This document shows, in pieces, positions 6,408-14,394 of a stretch of 43,063 nucleotides of DNA; position 1 is the first letter of the stretch; each line of letters begins with the position of its first letter. Source of the stretch: an uncultured bacterium (GTDB lineage: Bacteria > Bipolaricaulota > Bipolaricaulia > UBA7950 > UBA9294); the NCBI GenBank assembly GCA_903857865.1, contig CAIOGO010000020.1:1-43063 (forward strand). Reading direction: 5' to 3'. The position numbers were made by a program, and so were the translations under genes. The notes under the pieces were generated by a model. The model was given only the letters and a program-made list of their open reading frames with translations, was not told the origin of the DNA and ran no database searches.

Positions 6408-7574
6408 ATGGGGCATGTCGCGGTCGTAGGCATCGGACAGAGCCGCTTTGGAATTCGGTCCGACGCGTCGCTGCGTGAGCTGGCATTCGAGGCGGTCAAG
6501 GCGTGCCTCGAGGACGTCGGCGTCCAGTTGGCCGAAGTGGAGTCGATGGTCGTCAGCGTGGCGTCCGATGAGTTGAGCTTCGCGCTCCAACCTTCGGCAC
6601 AGGTGACCGACTACATCGGATTCCATCCCAAGCCCAGCTTCCGCGTGGAGGCAGCCTGTGCCTCGGGCAGCATGGCCGTCCGAGCCGGGTGGATGAATGT
6701 TGCGTCCGGGCTCGCGGATCTCGTGCTCGTCGTCGGGGCGGAGAAGATGACCGAGGTTCCGACACCCATCGCGACTGAGGTGCTTGGCCGAGCCGGCGAC
6801 TCCCTGTGGGAGTACCCGTTCGGGATGACGTTTCCTGGGTACTACGCGCTGATCGCGCAAGCGCACATGGCGAAGTACGGGACCACGGAGGCGCAACTGG
6901 CCGCAGTCGCGGTCAAGAACCACTACTACGGAGCGCTGAATCCCTACGCACACATGCGCAAGGAGATCACGCTCGAGAAGGCTCTGAGCTCCTTCGTGGT
7001 TGCATCGCCCCTCAAGCTCTATGACTGCTGTCTGATCTCGGATGGAGCCGCTGCGATCTTGCTGGCTTCGGAGAAGGTGGCCAAGCGACTCCGCAAGAAT
7101 CCGATCTGGCTTCGCGGGTTGGGACTCGGGACGGGCAGCCTCTCACTTGCGCACCGCGAGGACTTGACGACCCTCGGGGCGAGCGTCGAGGCGGCACGCC
7201 AGGCCTACGACATGGCGGGCGTCGGTCCGAAGGAGATCGATGTGGCCGTCGTCCATGACTGTTTCACCATCGCGGAGATCGTCGCTTACGAAGATCTCGG
7301 CTTCTGCCCCAAGGGAGAGGGAGGGCCCCTGGTTGAGGATCGGCAGACCTACATCGGCGGCAGGATCCCGGTCAATGTGGACGGAGGGCTAAAGTCGAAG
7401 GGGCATCCGATCGGAACGACGGGAGTCTCGATGGCCGTCGAGATCACGAAGCAGCTGCGCGGCGAAGCCGAGACGGGACGTCAGGTTCCGAACGCCGAGA
7501 TCGGGCTTTCGCACAACGTCGGAGGGAACGGACAGCACGCAGCCGTCCACGTTTTCGGCCGGGACAAGGAGTAG
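6408..7574 (+). CDS. Thiolase-family protein (SCP2/archaeal ACAT type)
   Basis: The 388-residue product is a full-length thiolase of the SCP2/archaeal acetyl-CoA acetyltransferase group. The nucleophile is C84 in EAACASGS. His residues lie in VVHDCFTIAE (H283) and KGHPIGTTG (H333). The C-terminal CxG loop of biosynthetic thiolases is replaced by HNVGGNG, as in the SCP2-like branch. It should cleave or form a 3-ketoacyl-CoA. It is the first gene of the operon and ends 3 nt before a DUF35 partner, a pairing known for archaeal ACAT-DUF35-HMG-CoA synthase complexes and for PhlC-PhlB. The substrate is unknown. Confidence 0.88.
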   Translation: MGHVAVVGIGQSRFGIRSDASLRELAFEAVKACLEDVGVQLAEVESMVVSVASDELSFALQPSAQVTDYIGFHPKPSFRVEAACASGSMAVRAGWMNVASGLADLVLVVGAEKMTEVPTPIATEVLGRAGDSLWEYPFGMTFPGYYALIAQAHMAKYGTTEAQLAAVAVKNHYYGALNPYAHMRKEITLEKALSSFVVASPLKLYDCCLISDGAAAILLASEKVAKRLRKNPIWLRGLGLGTGSLSLAHREDLTTLGASVEAARQAYDMAGVGPKEIDVAVVHDCFTIAEIVAYEDLGFCPKGEGGPLVEDRQTYIGGRIPVNVDGGLKSKGHPIGTTGVSMAVEITKQLRGEAETGRQVPNAEIGLSHNVGGNGQHAAVHVFGRDKE

Positions 7575-7577
7575 GAC

Positions 7578-8024
7578 ATGGAATTCCGAGACTTTAGCCT
7601 GCTGATCCGAGACACGAAAGTCCACGGCTTCGTCGACGGACTGGAGCGGGGCGAGCTGCTCGCATCGAAGTGTTCGTCCTGCGGCGCAATCCAGTATCCG
7701 CCCCGGAGCGACTGCTCTCACTGTTTCGGCACGGAGTTCGAGTGGGTGGCGGTGCGCGGGGTCGGAACGCTCGTCTCGTTCACGTCGGTCTTCGTCACGC
7801 CGGAGCACTTCACTCCCGACTTCTCCGGGAGCGCGCCTTTCTCGACGTACGGATACCAGCCGGCACCGGTCGGGATCGTTGAGATGGAAGGCGGGCTCCG
7901 CGTGATGGGCTGGATCCCCGGTGTGAAGGCCGAATCGCTACGAGTGGGGATGCGCCTCGCGCCACGACCGGAGGTCCTTCCTGACGGTCGGGTGACGGTG
8001 GTCCTGGCGAAGGCGGAGGGCTGA
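7578..8024 (+). CDS. Zn-ribbon/OB-fold DUF35 protein
   Basis: The 148-residue product has an N-terminal helix segment, then a rubredoxin-like Zn ribbon with C32, C35, C46 and C49 (CSSCG...CSHCF). An OB-fold domain follows with GVGTLVSFTSVFV and GIVEMEGGLRVMGWI. DUF35 proteins hold thiolase and HMG-CoA synthase/KASIII-like partners together, and their OB domain binds the CoA moiety. The gene sits exactly between those two partners here. AAGGAG at 7567-7572, overlapping the thiolase stop, serves as its ribosome-binding site. Confidence 0.9.
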   Translation: MEFRDFSLLIRDTKVHGFVDGLERGELLASKCSSCGAIQYPPRSDCSHCFGTEFEWVAVRGVGTLVSFTSVFVTPEHFTPDFSGSAPFSTYGYQPAPVGIVEMEGGLRVMGWIPGVKAESLRVGMRLAPRPEVLPDGRVTVVLAKAEG

Positions 8025-8030
8025 GCTGCG

Positions 8031-9050
8031 ATGGAGAAGAAGATCAGGGAAGCACGGATCGCGGGGGTTGGAATGTACCTCCCCGAGGAATGCATAACCA
8101 ACGCGCAGCTTGGAGAAATGATGGACTACGACGTGGAGTCCTATCTCGCAGAGAAAGGCATCGGAGTCCGGTACCGCGCCGCAGCAGACGAGTCGACGTC
8201 CGACATGGCGACCCTGGCTGCGCGCAATGCGCTGCGACAGGCAGAGCTGTCGCCAGACGACGTCGACCTGATCATCCTGGCGACGGATACGCCTGACTTC
8301 GTCAGCCCCCCGACCTCGGCGATCATCCAACACAAGTTGGGCGCGAAGAACGCCGGTGCGTTTGACATCAACGCTGCGTGTACCGACGAGACGATCGCCC
8401 TCGCGATTGGCGCGCACTACATCGCGCTCGACCCAGCCATCAACCATGTCATCGTTGTGGGGGCGTACGGCATGACGAAGTGGCTGGATTGGGGGCCGTA
8501 CAGCCAGTCTGCCTCCAAGGTGCTAGCGATGCTGTTCGGCGATGGAGCGGGAGCCGTCGTCCTCTCCCCATCCGACCAGCCGGGGTACCTCTCCAGCAAG
8601 ATGATGAGCGACGGGAGTTGCTGGGACACCTACGGCATCTACCTCGGGACGGGGCGCCCCCTCACGCCCGAGATGGTGGCGAAGAAGCAGCACTACCTCC
8701 GTTTCCATGAGAACGCGCACCGCGTCCCGGGCGACTTCAACGTCACGCGTTGGCCGGCGCTCCTGCGGCAGACGACGGGGGCCGTGGGGCTTTCGCCCTC
8801 CGACCTCGACTTGGTGCTCATGAACCAGGTGGAGCAGGGGGCCGTGCGCGCAACGCTCGAAGCGCTGGGGCTCTCGATGGAGAAGACGCACTGGGTGGCC
8901 GACCGGTTTGGCTACGCCGGGTCGGCCTCCGTGTTCATGGCGCTGTTCGACGCCGTCGAGAAGGGGCGGCTCGCTCCGGGGGATCTTGTGGCGTTCTGTA
9001 CGTCAGGCGCGGGTTTCGTCCTATCGACGGCGCTCTTCCGATGGGTGTAG
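8031..9050 (+). CDS. KASIII (FabH)-like synthase with altered active site
   Basis: The 339-residue thiolase-fold protein resembles 3-oxoacyl-ACP synthase III. It has ARIAGVGMYLPEE at the N-terminus, the nucleophile C117 in DINAACTD, and the FabH C-terminal block ending GDLVAFCTSGAGFVLSTAL. The usual His of PHQAN is N265 (LMNQVEQ) and the usual Asn of DRYGNTS is Y295 (DRFGYAGS), so only Cys of the Cys-His-Asn triad remains. It may form an acyl-enzyme but use a different condensation or transfer chemistry, perhaps in complex with the thiolase and DUF35 protein. GGAGGG at 8014-8020 supports the ATG at 8031. Confidence 0.85.
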   Translation: MEKKIREARIAGVGMYLPEECITNAQLGEMMDYDVESYLAEKGIGVRYRAAADESTSDMATLAARNALRQAELSPDDVDLIILATDTPDFVSPPTSAIIQHKLGAKNAGAFDINAACTDETIALAIGAHYIALDPAINHVIVVGAYGMTKWLDWGPYSQSASKVLAMLFGDGAGAVVLSPSDQPGYLSSKMMSDGSCWDTYGIYLGTGRPLTPEMVAKKQHYLRFHENAHRVPGDFNVTRWPALLRQTTGAVGLSPSDLDLVLMNQVEQGAVRATLEALGLSMEKTHWVADRFGYAGSASVFMALFDAVEKGRLAPGDLVAFCTSGAGFVLSTALFRWV

Positions 9051-9066
9051 AAAGGAGACGACTGCG

Positions 9067-9804
9067 ATGCGTCTAGCGGGAAAAGTGGCGATCATCACCG
9101 GAGCCGGTCGTGGGATCGGCCGCGAGGCAGCCCTCTTGTTCGCTCGGGAGGGGGCGAAGGTGATCCTCGCCGACGTCGACCCCCAAGCGGAGAAGGTTGT
9201 TCTGGAGATCCAAGGATTCGGTGGCGAAGCGACCTTCGTTCGCAGCGACGTTACGAATCGTGAGAGCTGCGTTGCGTTGGCCGACGCTGCAGCAGAGACG
9301 TTCGGGCGGATCGACGTCCTGGTCAACAACGCCGGCATCACACGCGATGCGCAGCTCATCAAGCTCTCGGAGAGCGACTTCGATCGAGTGATCGGGGTCA
9401 ACCTGAAGGGAACGTTCAACGTCACGCAGGCCGTGGCCCCGCGGATGATCGAGCAGGGCAGCGGACGAATCATCAATGTCTCCTCCGTTGTCGGGTTGTA
9501 CGGCAACTTCGGGCAGACCAACTACGCTGCGACCAAAGCCGGCGTGATCGGGATGACCAAAGTGTGGGCCCGCGAGCTCGGGCGGAAAGGGATCACCGTG
9601 AACGCCGTCGCCCCAGGGTTCATCCAGACCGAGATGACTGAGAGCGTGCCCGAGAAGGTCCTCGAATTGATGCGCGGGAGGACACCGATGGGACGGCTTG
9701 GAACTGCGCGCGATGTGGCCAACATCTACCTGTTCCTGGCTTCGGACGATGCGGCGTACGTCAACGGCGCTGTAGTCTGTGTCGATGGAGGACTCATCCC
9801 GTAG
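9067..9804 (+). CDS. SDR oxidoreductase, FabG-like
   Basis: The 245-residue classical short-chain dehydrogenase has TGAGRGIG (11-18) for dinucleotide binding, NNAG (87-90), S140, Y153 and K157 (YAATK) as the catalytic set, and ends with VNGAVVCVDGGLIP. It is close to 3-oxoacyl-ACP reductase (FabG) types. In this operon it more likely acts on hydroxyacyl- or ketoacyl-CoA intermediates. D36 after the second strand (ILADVD) suggests NAD(H) preference. The ATG at 9067 follows GAAAGGAG (9050-9057) and begins at the first strand of the fold. Confidence 0.9.
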   Translation: MRLAGKVAIITGAGRGIGREAALLFAREGAKVILADVDPQAEKVVLEIQGFGGEATFVRSDVTNRESCVALADAAAETFGRIDVLVNNAGITRDAQLIKLSESDFDRVIGVNLKGTFNVTQAVAPRMIEQGSGRIINVSSVVGLYGNFGQTNYAATKAGVIGMTKVWARELGRKGITVNAVAPGFIQTEMTESVPEKVLELMRGRTPMGRLGTARDVANIYLFLASDDAAYVNGAVVCVDGGLIP

Positions 9805-9851
9805 TGGTGTGGAGGGCGGGTACTTGGCAGGGAGTGAAGGGAGTCGACCAA

Positions 9852-11102
9852 GTGCAACTACCGCGAGGTCGCTGGGTGTGGGGCGCCTGGGTCCTGGTCT
9901 GCGCGAGCCTGCTCACGTCCTGTACAGGAACCGTCCCGACCGAAGCGGTGTCTAAGAGAGAGGAGGGCAGACTGATTCAGGTGTCGAGCGGAGAAACGAT
10001 CCACGTCCGTCGCGCCGGGCATGGCCCGGCGCCGGTGATCTTGCTTCCCGGCAACAACTGCTCCGGCGCGGCGTTCGATGCGCTTCTCACGCTGGTGGGC
10101 GAGAGCAAGGACGTGCGAGAGAAGTACAGCTTCTTCGCCATGGACTACCGCGGCAGCGGCAAGTCTTCCTACCACCAACCCGTCGGGTCCCTCGAAGATT
10201 TCGCCCGCGACTTCGCCGACGTCGTGTCGAGCGATCCTCTCTTGCGGAAGGGCGGGATCACCCTCGTCGGTCACTCCATGGGATTCGGCGTTGCGCAGTG
10301 CATGGTCGCGTTGGATCCGTCGCGCTACGCGGGAGTGATCTCTCTTGCAGGAATCGGAACTCGTGGCGTTCGGGTGATCTTCGCGGGGAACACCGTAGGC
10401 ACGGATCCTGAGACCGGGAAGCTCTACGTCCTCGGCGATTGGGCGGACTCAATCAGTGCGATCGCATTCCAGCAGCGTTCGTGGAGTGGTGCGAACCGTA
10501 CGTCGGAGACGGTGTCCGCCACCTGGAACATGGTCGTCTTCAACGACATCCTGAAGTTCGACCCGGCGAGCTTCAAGGTCACCGATCCGACGTACTTGGC
10601 CAATCCGGGGTACCAGATTGCGATTGCCGATGTGCTGACGACGGTCTACATGCCCGAGTCGCTCTACGCGAGCCACTTCTTCAACTCGACGGCGGCCGCG
10701 GTGCAGCACACGAATCGTGACGGCACGACGGTGACCATCCCGGGTGCCGACAGGCTCGATGCCTTTGAGGGCCTCAAGGTGCTCTTGGTGAAAGCGGAGA
10801 CGGACCGCGCGGGTTGGCGCGGCGATCTGGTAGTCGACGATTCGATTACCCAGAACACGAAGTACGACCTGCGCCGTGCGGGAGCGCGCGTCACCGTGGT
10901 CATGCTCAGGCCCGGCGCTGGATACGACCACGGGTTCCCGATTCACCACCCGAAGGAGACTCTGCAGATGATCGCGGCGTTTGCCGAGACCCGGGCGGAG
11001 CTCCGTGCTGCCCAAGTCGAGTCGGTCTTCGGAGAGGGAAACGCCACGGTCTATGCGGACAAGGAGACGGACTGGGAGCGCGAGACGTACGGCGGGTTCT
11101 AG
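9852..11102 (+). CDS. Alpha/beta hydrolase, predicted lipoprotein
   Basis: The 416-residue product has a signal sequence WGAWVLVCASLLTSC, with the lipobox Cys at residue 24, so it is probably anchored outside the cytoplasmic membrane. The hydrolase fold shows ILLPGNNCSG (oxyanion region), a GHSMG nucleophile elbow (S142) and a late His in GYDHGFPIHH. It is longer than most alpha/beta hydrolases, with a cap insertion around residues 185-290. GTG at 9852 follows AGGGAG (9837-9842); an earlier GTG at 9804 overlaps the previous stop. Secretion suggests it releases a transportable acid from an ester before uptake. Confidence 0.8.
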   Translation: MQLPRGRWVWGAWVLVCASLLTSCTGTVPTEAVSKREEGRLIQVSSGETIHVRRAGHGPAPVILLPGNNCSGAAFDALLTLVGESKDVREKYSFFAMDYRGSGKSSYHQPVGSLEDFARDFADVVSSDPLLRKGGITLVGHSMGFGVAQCMVALDPSRYAGVISLAGIGTRGVRVIFAGNTVGTDPETGKLYVLGDWADSISAIAFQQRSWSGANRTSETVSATWNMVVFNDILKFDPASFKVTDPTYLANPGYQIAIADVLTTVYMPESLYASHFFNSTAAAVQHTNRDGTTVTIPGADRLDAFEGLKVLLVKAETDRAGWRGDLVVDDSITQNTKYDLRRAGARVTVVMLRPGAGYDHGFPIHHPKETLQMIAAFAETRAELRAAQVESVFGEGNATVYADKETDWERETYGGF

Positions 11103-11124
11103 CGGAGCCGGTAAAGGGCGGAGG

Positions 11125-11877
11125 ATGACGGATTCTCTGGATCAGCAGGTCGTGATCATCACGGGTGCCAGTTCGGGGATCGGCGCCGCGCTCGCGCGCG
11201 CCTGCTCGCAACGGGGAGCCCTTGTTGCCCTTGCTGCGAGGTCTAGAGAGCGCTTGTCGAGGGTCGCCAGTAGCTGCCCGGGAGAGACCCTGGTCGTGCC
11301 TTGCGACGTCACGGTCGCGGACGAGCGGCGCAAGCTGGTGGGCGTCGTCATAGAGCGATGGGGCAGGGTCGATATCCTCGTCAACAACGCCGGCATCGGG
11401 TACTACGCGTCGTTTGAAGAGGTGGACGAAGCCAGCCTCCGAGCGCTCCTCGAGGTGGATTTCCTTGCGGTCTTCGGGATGACCCAGGAGGCGCTTCGCG
11501 TCATGAAACCGGCCCGCCGAGGTCTGATCCTTCAAGTTGCCTCTACGGGAGGCCTCATCGCCCACGCTCCGAGCGTGGCCGCATACCTGGCAGTGAAGCA
11601 CGCGGTCGTGGGGATGAGTCGCGGCCTGCGAAGGGACCTGGAAGGAACGGGCGTCCGTGTCCAGGTCGTCTGCCCGCATCTGACCGACACGGGGTTCTTC
11701 GAGGCCGGAATAGGTGCCGAGGCAATGAAGGAGGTTGCCGACCGCGTGCGTGGGCACATGGACACGGCCGATCAGGTGGCTGAAGGGATTCTCCGACAGA
11801 TGGGCTCCGAGCGATTCATCGTCTTCCCGACCGATCGGGCGAGATCGGCCTACGAGCACTTCCTGGAGGTGGCATGA
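11125..11877 (+). CDS. SDR oxidoreductase 2
   Basis: The 250-residue short-chain dehydrogenase has TGASSGIG (13-20), NNAG (87-90), S140, Y154 and K158 (YLAVK). After the active site it reads VCPHLTDTGFF, then a C-terminal FPTDRARSAYEHF. This resembles the broad group of SDRs acting on hydroxy-steroids, long-chain or alicyclic alcohols more than FabG. The ATG at 11125 follows GGAG directly (11120-11123) and is the only sensible start for the fold. It overlaps the next gene by 4 nt (ATGA), so the two are co-translated. Confidence 0.87.
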   Translation: MTDSLDQQVVIITGASSGIGAALARACSQRGALVALAARSRERLSRVASSCPGETLVVPCDVTVADERRKLVGVVIERWGRVDILVNNAGIGYYASFEEVDEASLRALLEVDFLAVFGMTQEALRVMKPARRGLILQVASTGGLIAHAPSVAAYLAVKHAVVGMSRGLRRDLEGTGVRVQVVCPHLTDTGFFEAGIGAEAMKEVADRVRGHMDTADQVAEGILRQMGSERFIVFPTDRARSAYEHFLEVA

Positions 11878-12641
11878 CACCGGCAACAGGGACCTCGGAG
11901 GCGTTCGTCTGCCGAACCGCACTTGTGACGGGCGGGGGATCGGGAATCGGACAGGCGGTAGTCGAGGCGCTGTGCGAACGGGGCGCACGGGTCTTCGTCG
12001 CCGACATTGACCTCGCTCGGGCGACGGGCGTCGCGGCCAGGATCGAACGCGACGGCCGGAGGGCGGAGGCGGTTCACTTGGACGTCTCGAACAGCTCTCA
12101 GGTTGTAGAGCTGTTCGCGACCCTGAGGAAACGGTGCGCGGGGCTCGATCTCCTCGTCAACGGCGCGGCCGTGCTCGGGGAGTCTGCTTTCATTGAGGAC
12201 ATGACCGACGAGCAGTGGACGCGTGTGATGTCGGTGAATCTCAACGGAACGTTCTTCTGCTGTCGCGAGGCGGTTCGGTGGATGAAGGAGACGGGCGGCG
12301 GTCGGATCCTCAACTTCAGCTCGGTCGCTGCCTTGATGCCCACGCCGGGAGCGCTTCACTACAGCGCGAGCAAGGGAGGCGTCATCCAACTGACGAAGAC
12401 GCTGGCCCGAGAGACGGCTCGCTACAACATCCGCGTCAACGCGGTGGCACCGGGGTACATCCAGACACCGATGCTCGACGCGATGGACGCGACGTTCCGC
12501 GAGCAGACGCTTCATCGGACGCCGCTGAAGCGGTTTGGCACCCCAGAGGAGATTGCCGGGCTGGTGGCCTTCCTCGCCAGTTCGGAGGCTGACTTTTTCA
12601 CCGGGCAGGTGCTGAGTCCGAACGGCGGGCTGGCGATCTAG
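11874..12641 (+). CDS. SDR oxidoreductase 3
   Basis: The 255-residue classical SDR has TGGGSGIG (19-26), S150, Y163 and K167 (YSASK), the PG-(Y)-I-x-T block in VAPGYIQTPM, and an ending like FTGQVLSPNGGLAI. The usual NNAG is NGAA (96-99), so the structural Asn is shifted to NG, a mild variation. AD at 43-44 (VADID) suggests NAD preference. It starts at the ATGA overlap with the preceding SDR. It is the third SDR in the operon, implying at least two alcohol/ketone steps in the pathway. Confidence 0.88.
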   Translation: MTPATGTSEAFVCRTALVTGGGSGIGQAVVEALCERGARVFVADIDLARATGVAARIERDGRRAEAVHLDVSNSSQVVELFATLRKRCAGLDLLVNGAAVLGESAFIEDMTDEQWTRVMSVNLNGTFFCCREAVRWMKETGGGRILNFSSVAALMPTPGALHYSASKGGVIQLTKTLARETARYNIRVNAVAPGYIQTPMLDAMDATFREQTLHRTPLKRFGTPEEIAGLVAFLASSEADFFTGQVLSPNGGLAI

Positions 12642-12664
12642 TGAAGCCCGAAGGAGGCGCTTGC

Positions 12665-13489
12665 GTGAATCGGCGATGGAAGCACCTGGCGGTCCGCGAG
12701 GCGAACGGCGTCTCCTGGGTCACGATTGATCGGGCCGATGACCGGAACTCGCTCGATTCCGAGACGATCGGGGAACTCCAAAACCACCTCGAGGCTACGG
12801 AGAGGGCGGACGCGCGGGCGATTGTCTATCGCGGGGCTGGCGCGACGCATTTCATCGGCGGTGCAGATGGTGTCGAGATGTGCGAGTTCGGGTCCAGCGA
12901 GGCGCGGAGCTTCTCGCATCGTATCCAGGACCTCTTCCTGCGGATGGAGTCGAGCCCCCTCTTCCTGATCGCCGCAATCCACGGGCTCTGCTTCGGTGGC
13001 GGGCTTGAGTTCGCCCTTGCGTGCGATCTGCGCCTTGCGGCGGAGGACGCCCGGCTCGGCCTCCCCGAGGTCCGGTTGGGGGTCATCCCGGGGGGCGGCG
13101 GAACGCAACGTCTGCCGAGGATCGTTGGCTTCGGGCACGCGGCGGGGATGATCCTTGGGGGCCGCCTGATCGCGGCCGACGAGGCTCTACGGATCGGTCT
13201 CGTGAGCGCGGCCGTGCCAGTCACCGACCTCGAGAAGTGCGCTGCCGAATGGGCAAGCCGCGCGCTGGGGATTCCCACGTACGCGTTCGCCGCGGCGAAG
13301 CAAGCGGTCCACGTCTCGCGCGACCTTCCGCTCGCCGAGGGACTGGCGGCCGAGGCGGACCTGTTTGCCGGCTGCTTCAAGGAGCGGTATTTCGCTGACC
13401 GCGTGCGCGAGCAGCTCGCGGAGGGACGGCTCACAACGACACGACCGCACGCCGGGGAAGGGAAGGGGCACGATCATGCCAACGCTTAG
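12665..13489 (+). CDS. Enoyl-CoA hydratase/isomerase (crotonase)
   Basis: The 274-residue crotonase-fold protein has a FIGGADGVEM oxyanion segment, HGLCFGGGLEFALACD with E115, and GLPEVRLGVIPGGGGTQRL with E135. Both glutamates used by hydratases (rat numbering 144 and 164) are present, so true hydratase activity is plausible. GTG at 12665 lies 7 nt after AAGGAGG (12651-12657); an earlier GTG at 12641 lacks such a site. The 3' end overlaps the next gene by 14 nt. It supplies the hydration step expected between acyl-CoA activation and SDR oxidation. Confidence 0.92.
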   Translation: MNRRWKHLAVREANGVSWVTIDRADDRNSLDSETIGELQNHLEATERADARAIVYRGAGATHFIGGADGVEMCEFGSSEARSFSHRIQDLFLRMESSPLFLIAAIHGLCFGGGLEFALACDLRLAAEDARLGLPEVRLGVIPGGGGTQRLPRIVGFGHAAGMILGGRLIAADEALRIGLVSAAVPVTDLEKCAAEWASRALGIPTYAFAAAKQAVHVSRDLPLAEGLAAEADLFAGCFKERYFADRVREQLAEGRLTTTRPHAGEGKGHDHANA

Positions 13490-14288
13490 GACGCGAGATG
13501 GGGTGGAGCTGTACTACGAGGTCCACGGCAACGGAGAGCCTCTGGTGCTTCTGGGTGGGATCATGATGAGCGCGGCGAGTTGGGCGCAGCACGTGCCAGT
13601 CCTTTCTCGCCACGCGCGCCTCATCCTCTTGGACATGCGTGATCAGGGCCGGTCGGGGAGGATGCGCGGCGAGTATCCGTTGGATGTTCACGTGCCGGAC
13701 GTCCTTGCCTTGCTCGATGAGCTCAAGGTCGAGCGCACGCACTTGATGGGGGTCTCGTACGGCGGGCAGGTAGCGCAGCGTGTGGCGCTCACGCATCCGG
13801 AGCGCTTGCGGACCCTCATCCTCGCGAATGTGAACCACTACATCACCAACCTCCTCGCCGAGATCGGACAGGCTTGGGAAGTCGCCGCCAAGCTGAACGA
13901 CGGGGAACGGTTCTTCCAGCTCGCGGTGCCGTTCATCTACTCGCGGGCATTCTATGCCGACCATCTGGAGGCGCTGCATCAGCGCCAGGCGATGTTCAAG
14001 AGCACCTTGACTCAAGAGTGGTTCGAGGGATTCGTGCGTCTCTGCCACAGCGCGATGGGGTTCCGCATGACGGCGGACGATCTGCGCCGCCTGGAGATGC
14101 CGACCTTGTTGCTCGGCGCGGACGAGGACCAGTTGACACCCCTGCGCGTGATGGAGGAGATGTACGAGGCGATTCCGCATTGCGAGTTCGTGAACCTCCC
14201 GGGCACTGGGCATGGTGCGTGCCTCGAGCGGCCCGACGACTTCATGACGGTAGTGATTGGCTTCTTGGCGAAGCACAGGCAGGCGTAG
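13476..14288 (+). CDS. Alpha/beta hydrolase (ring-opening/enol-lactonase-like)
   Basis: The 270-residue cytoplasmic alpha/beta hydrolase begins RDGVELYYEVHGNGEPLVLLGG. It has the nucleophile elbow GVSYGG (S94), an acidic segment GADEDQLTP and H246 in GTGHGACLE, the full Ser-Asp-His set. The family includes 3-oxoadipate enol-lactonases, C-C bond hydrolases and esterases, so the reaction is not fixed. In this operon it could hydrolyse a thioester, lactone or ring-cleavage product. The ATG at 13476 overlaps the hydratase gene. Confidence 0.85.
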   Translation: MPTLRTRDGVELYYEVHGNGEPLVLLGGIMMSAASWAQHVPVLSRHARLILLDMRDQGRSGRMRGEYPLDVHVPDVLALLDELKVERTHLMGVSYGGQVAQRVALTHPERLRTLILANVNHYITNLLAEIGQAWEVAAKLNDGERFFQLAVPFIYSRAFYADHLEALHQRQAMFKSTLTQEWFEGFVRLCHSAMGFRMTADDLRRLEMPTLLLGADEDQLTPLRVMEEMYEAIPHCEFVNLPGTGHGACLERPDDFMTVVIGFLAKHRQA

Positions 14289-14394
14289 AGTGAGCCACAA
14301 ACTGGCAGTCCATCTTCTTTGACGGAGGAGGTGACCGGAGCGCGGAGACGGCAAGTGGAGGAGAAGCACGCGGTCAAGTAGCAAGGAGGTTCAC

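Noticed and set aside
8031-9050. Classical HMG-CoA synthase annotation for the KASIII-like gene
   Set aside because: The DUF35/thiolase context fits, but the His of the HMG-CoA synthase/FabH HQ(P/A)N motif is replaced by Asn, so the known reaction cannot be asserted.
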